A stretch of DNA of 64,000 bases from Monodelphis domestica (Eukaryota; Chordata; Mammalia; Didelphimorphia; Didelphidae). The notes below the pieces were generated by a model that had not been told where the DNA came from, ran no database searches, and saw only the letters and a list, made by a program, of their open reading frames with translations. This document shows positions 56,494-64,000 of the stretch, in pieces (the stretch's first letter is position 1; each line of letters begins with the position of its first letter). Location: positions 51,919,895 to 51,983,894 of the forward strand of contig NC_077235.1 of NCBI RefSeq assembly GCF_027887165.1, read 5' to 3'. The position numbers and the translations under genes were made by a program.

Positions 56494-56769
56494 TAATATG
56501 TACTACATTGACATATTGTTCAATGGTAAATAAAACCATTATGAATTTCAAGTAACTGAAATAAACATGCTTGTCTAGTGCTTATCAGGAGAAAAGCAGG
56601 GGATTCCAGTTAGTTAAGTGAGATCTGTGCTCAAGGAGCTTCTAATCCATTTGAGGACGATTTGATATTATGTGACAAGGCGAAGAACAATAAAAGATTG
56701 AATGATTAATAGTCTAAGACAGTACGCAGAAAAGACATGGAGCACTACATTGGTTAAGTATATATAGTC

Positions 56770-57400
56770 TTTGGAATTGGAAAATACATTACCTTCCAGA
56801 TCATATAGTCCAACCCCCTCTTTGTACAGATGAAGAAATTTAGAGCATAATTAGTAAATAACAGAATTAGGCTTGAAAACCAAGACCTCTTATTCTGAAT
56901 TCAATGCCCTTTCCACAGGACCAAAAGAAAGCTATCCATAATAAAAGCTCTGGGAACCTGAAGAAGAGATAAAGCATCTGAAAGGAAGGAATTCAAGAAA
57001 ATCCTGAAGGGTTGAGAAAATGCATTTGCTAACCTCTTCCCTTCCCATTTCTGATTTATAGAGAAGGAAAGTATGTATATTTGTAAACGGTAAAGATGTA
57101 GGGAAGGTAAAGAGTAAAAATGAGTGAGCATATGGGAGCGACAACCAAATGCTATAGGAGAGCAAGTCTGAGAAAGATGAGTTAAAGGGATAGAATTCTA
57201 AATCTAGGGCAAGAAGAGATTTTGGTGAGTATTTAGGTAAACCCTCATCATACACATGAGGAAATTGAGACATGGGAATGTTAAATGTCTCACCTGGAAT
57301 CACACAACCAGGAAGCATCTGAGGTAGGATTTGGACTCAGTTTAGTTCAGGATTTTGTACTCCAGTCTAGCCCTCTAGCTACTGTGCTTTCTAACTACCT
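56770..57400 (-). mobile_element. Two antisense MIR-type fragments
   Basis: 56770-56930 ('tatagtccaaccccctcttt'). 57190-57400 ('catgaggaaattgagacatg', 'tcacacaaccaggaagcatc'). Confidence 0.55.
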
Positions 57401-57492
57401 TATAAAAACCCTTACATATTTTTGAATATTATTCTAATTCCAAGCCTGAGGCCCTATCCACTACTACACCACATTGCCTCCCTGTATGCAAA

Positions 57493-57945
57493 AGAGTCAA
57501 CGAACTGATGCAGAGTGAAAGGAGCAGAACCAAGAGAACATTGTACAGAGAAAGTAAAACATTGTGGAACAAGTCAGTATAATGGGCTTTGCTACTAGTA
57601 GCAATGCAATAAGCCAGGACACTCCTGAAGGCCTTATGTGAAAGAATGTATCCAAAATGAGAGAAAGAACTGTGGGAGTAGAAATGCAAAAAAAGCATAT
57701 GGTATCACTTATTGCACGTATATATGGGTATGTGATTTGGGGTTTAGGCTTTAAAAAAATCTCTCTATAGCAAAAACAAATAATACGGAAATAGGTATCA
57801 AGTGATAGCATTTGTACAACCCAATGGAATTGTTTGTCAGCTCTGTGAGGGGGAGGGAAGAAGGGAGGGGAAAATGAATTATGTAAATGTGTGAAAATAT
57901 TTAAAAATAAAAATAAATTTTAAAATGAAAAAAAAGAATAATCTT
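57493..57945 (+). mobile_element. LINE-1 3' end
   Basis: 'aactgatgcagagtgaaagg', 'agcagaaccaagagaacatt', the G-rich 'ggggagggaagaagggaggg' and an A-rich end near 57945. Confidence 0.8.
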
Positions 57946-57949
57946 TGTA

Positions 57950-58289
57950 TACAAAAGAGTCCCTTGGACAGACTACTCTCCTTCCCAGAGCTATCTCCTA
58001 TAACTTTTTATATTTATATGACTTTCCCTCAACCTCACAGAACTCACAAAGTTATGGATTCTAGGCTAGTTTCAACCATTGACTTCTAATGGAATAGGCA
58101 TCCTTCATTTTTTTCATCTGAAAAAGGAAGATCACCTACCTCACATAAATGTTCTAAAGGCTATCCATTAACATATTTTTCCCACCAATGCTAAACTCTG
58201 CCAGCCCCCTCCAGAGGCAAGCAATCAAATCTTCTATGGTCCTATTCACAACCCTATGACTCCCCAGACCAAACTGCCTTTCAGAGCTA
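57950..58289. other. Unassigned
   Basis: Anonymous; the 3' part may belong to the following L2. Confidence 0.4.
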
Positions 58290-58415
58290 ATACTCTCCTC
58301 TCTTTCATATTCTTCCTATTTGAATGTAGTCTCCTTGAAGTCAGGGACTGTCTGATTTTTGTATTTGCATCCCTGAGAGCTAACGCATGATAAGTGGGTC
58401 ATAAATATTTTTCCA
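58290..58415 (+). mobile_element. LINE L2 3' end
   Basis: 'agtctccttgaagtcaggga' then 'tttgcatccctgagagct', the L2 tail. Confidence 0.65.
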
Positions 58416-59344
58416 TCCATTTATATTACACAAGCACTATAGAAATACACATAACATAAAATATACCTGCTTATATACCAAGCCTGTGCTTACATAAGTC
58501 AGTGGAAGCAGAGTTGAGTTGTGTCACATAGCTAAATGGAGCCAAAACTAAATATCTGGATGAGAAACTCTAAGCATCATCTGTCCAGCCCAGCTCTCAG
58601 TATTGGTTGAGTTCACCAGACAGTGGCTCAGGTATGTACTTCCCTTTTCGCTCTAGGTTTAACCTTGTAGACATTAGTTAGCCATCCACAAACCATTTGG
58701 CTATTCTCATTATGTACCTTTTGTTTTTCTTCAACATAGCCAAATGCATAAGACAGGAATTGGAGGAGCAATTCACTGTTACTGTGCAATAGTTGCTCTC
58801 CCCCATATTTTTTTTATAAAAATTTAATTTGTTTCAGCACTTGTGAATAATTCAAGTGTTTTCTTGAAAGAATACAAAATATAGAGATTAACAAGATGAC
58901 TGATAAATAATATTTGCCATGTGAGGGGAGTTTCCTATGGGTATGCACTTCAAGGTACATTTTTCATTTAAATTAAGGAATAGCTATTGAGAAAACAGTT
59001 CAAAGCCATATGAAAGACGAGAACTTAAGACATATTGTCCCTGGTTGAGCCTAGTAAAAAGTCATTTAGCATTAGCGACTTTGTGCCTCTTAGGAATAGC
59101 TTTCCTCTTTGCCCCATACTACTCTGTAAGTTAAGACACGTGGGAAGGTACAGAAGGGATGAGCAGAGGTTCTGATACCTCCCACCCATCAATTAAATGA
59201 GTACCTCAATCAGCTTAATGAGCTTATGGAATGTGTTCCTCTGTTCAACGTGGCATCTGAAGACACCTACCTATGGAAAGTGTAGAAATGACCACTTTAC
59301 TGAGAGAACACATCTTAATTGAGGCCCCAAAAGACAGATCCATC
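58416..59344. other. Repeat-poor stretch
   Basis: No gene or repeat recognised. Confidence 0.4.
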
Positions 59345-59740
59345 ATAGGACTTCCTTTTGCACTGACATGGAGTCAGAGGAGCTAGGTTCAAATTCTGCT
59401 TCTGTCTCTAACTACTTGTGTGACTCTGGGCTTCAGCTGTTTTTTTTTTGCCATTCTCCACTATGTTCCCTTTTGCATTGCTATCACTGAGTATCAAAAT
59501 GCATATTTCAGTGGGGTTTGAATCTGTGATTTCATCATATGGTGAACTCTGGGTCTGGAAACTCCCTTAACCATTGCAAATTGAAACTCATCTATAATTT
59601 ATAGTTTGAGAGTTGCCTGGGGACATTGTGAAGTTGTGCCCAGGGTTATGTCCCCAGCATGTATCAGAGTTTAGAAATGAACTTAGGTCTTCCTCGCTCC
59701 AAAGCCAGCTCTTTCTCTACAGAGCTCCCTGTGGCCTCTT
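59345..59740. mobile_element. SINE pieces in opposite orientations
   Basis: 59360-59430 plus ('gctaggttcaaattctgctt', 'tgtgtgactctgggcttcag'). 59640-59740 minus ('tgaacttaggtcttcctcgc'). Confidence 0.45.
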
Positions 59741-60679
59741 ATATTGTTGATTTAATTTGGACGGTCTTATCAAACTATTCATAGAATTTCTCATTCTCTG
59801 AAAATAGATGTTAGAGGATAAGCTGCAAATGTTTTCGTGGTGGTCTTCTTGCTTATCATGACCACTGCAATATGAGGTGACAAAATATCCCAGGAAATGA
59901 TGTTTCTTATTATCCTTGGATAGATGAAAAAAGCAACTCCATTAATTCCTTTATTTGCCTCTCCAAGAGAACCTGTGAGCCACCCTTCCATTTAGCTGCA
60001 ATTTCCTGCTGTCTTATGGTTTCATTTATAGGGAGAATGTCAAGACTGATATGATCCTGCTCATCTAGGAATGTGTCGCCACTCCTAGATAGTGATCTGA
60101 AATTTAGAGTAGCAACAGCTAAGTTAATATCTATGTGATTCTTAGCAGCCTCTACCTCCTTTGCTGCCAGTCTACCATGTCATGGCAGAAGCAGAATGGA
60201 GATGCTGGGGACCCAAGGGCCATCTTTTTTGCTCTTCCTTCCTTGAGTATTTGCAGCCAAAGAATTATTCACCAAGTGTGCAGTCGATTGGCAATGTGTC
60301 TTCATACTTATTTTGGAGTTTGTCCTTGATTAGCAGAGGTAGCCAATCATTAAACCTGGACCAGAAGCCCATCTAATGTAGTAGAATCTGGCAGAGTTTG
60401 TGATTTTCTGGCATCATCTCTAGAAACCCAAGGTCACCTCTGTGCCGTGATGAGGCATTGGAATAGGACTTTGTGGAGAAATTATTGTAATAGCAAACTA
60501 AAATCAATTCTGCATTAATGACCACATAATTTATTGCTGCAGCTGCCTTGTGTAACTGTGATAAACTTCCTACATTAATGGACCTAGGCAGGAAGTAGAA
60601 TGAGCAAGTTAAAGTCTGATTTCAGCAAGGTCTATGCGAATGTATTTGTGTGAGTTTTCATGAGGATTCCTTCTCAGGA
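59741..60679. other. Repeat-poor stretch, possible conserved non-coding DNA
   Basis: No repeats recognised over about 940 bp. 60500-60590 is rich in homeodomain-like TAAT/ATTA cores. No coding motif. Confidence 0.35.
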
Positions 60680-60956
60680 TCAAAACCTCAGCACTGGAAG
60701 GGACCTCAGGAGGAATTTAACTGACATCTGAACAGGGATCTCTTCCACAGCCCTACTAACAAGAGTCCATCCAGCCTTAAAGGCCTCTTATTGAAGAGCT
60801 CACTACCTCTTGAGATAGCACATCACATTTTTGGAGAGCTTTACTTCTTAGGATATTGATCCCCTCCCTTTATATCAATTCTATATTTGTCTTTCTTCAG
60901 CTTTTGCTCAGTAGTCTGTTTTCAGAAACCAAGAAAAACAAGTCAGATTCCTCTTC

Positions 60957-61080
60957 CATCCATCCATCTATCCATCCATCCACAAGCATTTTTCAAGCAT
61001 CTACAATGTGTCAGGCACTGTGCTAGGCACCGAGGATACAAAGACAAAGAAAGAAACAGTCCCTATTCCCTAAGTGCTTC
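60957..61080 (-). mobile_element. LINE L2 3' end with ATCC repeat
   Basis: A 'ccatccatccatctatccat' tract (L2 3' tail repeat) then 'tgtcaggcactgtgctaggc'. Confidence 0.65.
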
Positions 61081-61242
61081 CATATGATATCACTTCAAAT
61101 ATTTAAAGACATCTATCATGGCACCTTATCCCATCTTTTTCCCAGTTTCTGCAAAGAATCCTCATATTTCATTTTTTTTCATATTTCCCTCTCCATCCTG
61201 GTCACTCCTCTCTGCAAATACTCTTCCTTGTCAATATCCTTT

Positions 61243-61440
61243 TTTTTAAACCCTTACCTTCTGTCTTGGAGTCAATACTGTGTATTGGCTCCAAGACAGA
61301 AGAGTGGTAAGGGCGAGGCAATGGGGGTCAAGTGACTTGCCCAGGGTCACCGATCTGGGAAGTGTCTGAAGCCAGATTTGAACCTAGGACCTCCCGTCTC
61401 TAGGCCTGGCTCTCAATCCACTGAGCTACCCATCTGCCCC
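61243..61440 (-). mobile_element. Mon1-type SINE with 13-bp target duplication
   Basis: 'gtcaatatccttt' at 61230-61242 and 61441-61453 is identical. It is a full-length antisense body from 'cccttaccttctgtcttgga' to 'gctacccatctgcccc'. Confidence 0.95.
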
Positions 61441-61549
61441 GTCAATATCCTTTCTAAAATGTGGTACCCAGAATTGATCACAGTATTCTAGATGTGGTTT
61501 GACCAAAGTAGAGTATAGAAGGGCTATGCTATCGTCTCACTATTTTCAA

Positions 61550-61805
61550 AGCTACATCTCATGTCCCTTTCATAGTCAATCTCCTAGTAAAAAAAGTCAT
61601 CTACATGGGTTCTCTCCATTTTCTTATCTCTACTCACTCAGTCCCGAGTTTTTTCACAATCTGTTTCCCAACTTGACTATGCTAGCAGAACTGTTTTTTT
61701 CTAAGGTTATCAACAATCTCTTAACTGCTAAATTTAGTGATCTTCTCTCAGTCAGTCATAGCCATATACTCGCTTCCCATGACTTCTGTGACATTGTCCT
61801 CTCTT
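61550..61805 (+). mobile_element. LINE L2 reverse-transcriptase fragment
   Basis: The plus frame reads AELFFSKVINNLLTAKFSDL near 61680-61740, the L2 'TALSKVTNDLLIAKS' region. Confidence 0.7.
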
Positions 61806-62030
61806 GGTTTTGGATATCCATTTGGAGTTTTCTTGGCAGAGATACTGGAGTGGTTTACTATTTCTTTCCTCATTTCATTTTAGAGATGAAGAAACTGAGG
61901 CAAACAATTAAGTGACTAGCCCAGGGTCACACACCTAGTAAGTGACTAAGGCAGGATTTTGAACTCAGGAAGATGAGTCTTCCAGACTCCAAGTCCAGTA
62001 TTCTATCCACTGTGCCATCTAGTCACATCT
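61806..62030 (-). mobile_element. MAR1-type SINE, antisense
   Basis: 'tggcagagatactggagtgg', 'cagggtcacacacctagtaa', 'ctatccactgtgccatctag'. Confidence 0.8.
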
Positions 62031-62514
62031 GACACATAGTACACCTAATAAATGTTTCCCTCCATTACTTTAAAAATGTCTTCAAAAGTTACTGAAAGAA
62101 TTAAATTAAAAAAAAGAGAAGCTGAGGATGATTTGGTTCTGTTCTATGTGTTTTAAAAGGGGAATAGTGAAGGGAGAATAAAAGGAATACTTTAATGTAA
62201 AAAGAAGTTAGAAGAGGAGTGGAATTTGCTGTTTCTCATATATAGGATACATGAGATACAGAGAATACAAATATGGAGAATGAGGTGGGGGGAATGTGCA
62301 CTAGATGAATCTCCCTCATGTGAAATGTACAAAGGTAGGTTGAATATACATATGTCCACATACACAGCTAGGATGTGGAGGGAGAGTTAAGAGGAAGGAA
62401 TAAATAGTCACAAGAAAAACAAACTTCTGATCTTGAAGGGAAAGAGTTGTTCAAAGAAAAATAAGGCCAAGAACTGGAAATTGAAGGGAGTGTGCATATT
62501 GATTGTGAAACAAA
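62031..62514. other. Unassigned
   Basis: Purine-rich anonymous sequence; no gene. Confidence 0.4.
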
Positions 62515-62700
62515 AGGTGGCATATGAACAGAATGAAATATCATTACCCGGTAAGAAATTATGAAAAAGGCAATTGCAGAGAATCCTGAGTAGTACAAAC
62601 CAGTAGAGAAGGAATGAAACAGAACTAGGGGAACAATTTCTACAAGGACATTAACACTAATGAAAAATAACTTGGAAAGATATAGAACTATACATCAAGA
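62515..62700 (+). mobile_element. LINE-1 3' fragment
   Basis: 'aatgaaacagaactagggga', 'acaatttctacaaggacatt'; decayed. Confidence 0.45.
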
Positions 62701-62719
62701 GAAGGAATTTCTCAGGAAG

Positions 62720-63595
62720 GAAAGACCGAGAGGAGAAATCCTTCAATACTCTATGGTACCCAGGACTAAAAAGTAACAGAAATTAAAGTGAGGCAGATTA
62801 CTGAAAAAAAAGATAATATTTAAGGACCACAAAAAATTTTGGATAGTACTTTCACGTATGAGTCAAGGAACATTAATGTATGTTATTAGTGTTTTAAGTA
62901 TATATATTATAAAGGAGTAAGATCAAATTGAGTTATTTTTATTGCACACGACAGTAAACAGTTTTGACTAATGTATTGTAATGCAGTCTCTTGTATCAGT
63001 GAGGTAAAAATATTTGAGTCGAAGTTCTGCACTGACCTTTCAACGTATTTAAAACCACTTTTATACGCATAAATACATCTATGGATGAACATGTAAAATT
63101 TTAGGGAACAATTTGTTTTGGGCAGTCCAAATGACAGTTCTTGCTAATGTGTACTTAATGGACCTCCCCAATTGCATCAGAGACCATCTAAAAGCAAAGT
63201 TTGCATGGGAAAAAGTTCATGGATTGCCACTAGGCTGCAATTTAAAATTTCCTCTAACTTGACATTTTTAAGCTGAAAGAGTATTAAGGGTGGCATTTCT
63301 GGCTAGTTAGTATTTTGATTTGCAAGACCAGCCCTAAAAAGACTGAAAACATACTACAAAACACAATGTCTATAATTTAGGCAGCCTCTGGAATTGGTGA
63401 TTCTGGCAGGTAGACCAATTAACTAGACTGACTGAAGCAGGATAACAAAGAAAGCAAATTAGTGCATGAGCAAATATAATTTTTGATAAATGACTTTGAG
63501 TATGCCAACATCATTAATGATACAATTATTAGTAGGGTTAGTATGGTGTCATGTTAGTACTGGACCAGTGGTAAACAGACTTATGTTTTACCCTT
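62720..63595. other. Repeat-poor AT-rich stretch
   Basis: No repeats or coding motifs seen. Contains several TAAT/ATTA-type cores near 63410-63530. A candidate for conserved non-coding sequence. Confidence 0.4.
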
Positions 63596-63599
63596 AGTT

Positions 63600-63848
63600 C
63601 ATACCTAGCATATAGATAGTTCTTTAAGGTCTGCAAAGCAGTTTGCAAATAGTAGCTCATTTGATCCTCACAGCAACCATGGGAGATATGTGCAGTTATG
63701 ATTCCCATTTTACAGATGAAGCAACTGAGTCAGAGAATGGTCAATTGTTTTGCTCAGTGTCACGTTGGTAGTAAACATCCAAGGTTGACTTTAAACTCAG
63801 GTCTTCTTGACTCTAAATCTAATACCCTATCCATTGCACCACCCTAGC
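63600..63848 (-). mobile_element. MIR-type SINE, antisense, near full length
   Basis: 'ttgatcctcacagcaaccat', 'cccattttacagatgaagca', 'ttaaactcaggtcttcttga', 'ccctatccattgcaccaccc'. Confidence 0.75.
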
Positions 63849-64000
63849 TAGACCATTAACTAGCAATTTAACCTTGAGCAACTTACCCTTTCTATTCTTC
63901 AGTCTTCTCACCAAGAATACTTTGAAGTCATTAATTATGTTACATATCCATTTTTAGACCTTATAAAATTATGTCACAATTGGAAGAAAAGCTATCCTTA

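Larger units (their letters stand above)
60680..61540 (-). mobile_element. L3/CR1-type LINE, antisense, with nested L2 and SINE
   Basis: 'ttgaagagctcactacctct' (60795), 'ttaaagacatctatcatggc' (61105), and 'atgtggtacccagaattgat' (61460) after the SINE. All are antisense CR1 3' half in order. Confidence 0.7.

Noticed and set aside
1-64000. CRISPR array, bacterial operons or prophage
   Set aside because: Nothing in base composition, gene density or repeat type suggests prokaryotic DNA; the repeats are mammalian retroelements and microsatellites.

Overview
The window is mammalian, almost certainly marsupial, nuclear DNA. It is AT-rich and dominated by interspersed repeats. Several tRNA-derived SINEs have the marsupial Mon1/MAR1-type layout, and many LINE-1 3' ends are of the marsupial kind. 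There are also old L2, L3/CR1 and MIR copies, hAT-type MITEs and long simple repeats. Species cannot be fixed by eye. Repeat family names are from memory of consensus sequences and were not checked against a library.

The only convincing protein-coding gene is an intact class II olfactory receptor (OR) of 318 codons at 9791-10747 (+). Three decayed OR relics lie on the same strand: a TM5-TM6 fragment near 17.5 kb, a nearly full-length but broken copy at 37.24-38.0 kb, and a TM2-TM4 fragment near 48.0 kb. The window is therefore part of a tandem OR cluster with one survivor.

Layout. 0-9.7 kb: L2 fragments in both orientations, L1, MIR/SINEs, two candidate MITEs and a 250-bp (TTCC)n tract. 9.7-10.8 kb: the intact OR with a candidate splice acceptor just upstream and a poly(A) signal just downstream. 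11-20 kb: CR1, L1 and L2 pieces, a TSD-flanked L1 insertion, several microsatellites and an OR fragment. 20.27-24.02 kb: a compact 3.76-kb endogenous retrovirus-like element with two LTRs, a 4-bp target duplication, a polypurine tract and no recognisable gag or pol. 24-29 kb: a C/A-rich degenerate tract, then L3/CR1 copies in opposite orientations and L1. 29-37 kb: nested CR1, LTR, L1, hAT and SINE insertions. 37-48.3 kb: OR relics, a solo-LTR candidate, a hAT MITE with exact 8-bp target duplications. 48.7-58 kb: long antisense L1 remnants and SINEs with clear duplications. 58-64 kb: longer repeat-poor stretches that may hold conserved non-coding DNA, plus a CR1/L2/SINE nest.

There is no operon-like gene cooperation. 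The functional logic is a tandem OR family under birth-and-death evolution, peppered by successive retroelement waves. The least explained object is the compact LTR element, with its internal inverted repeat and duplicated polypurine/LTR-edge motif.
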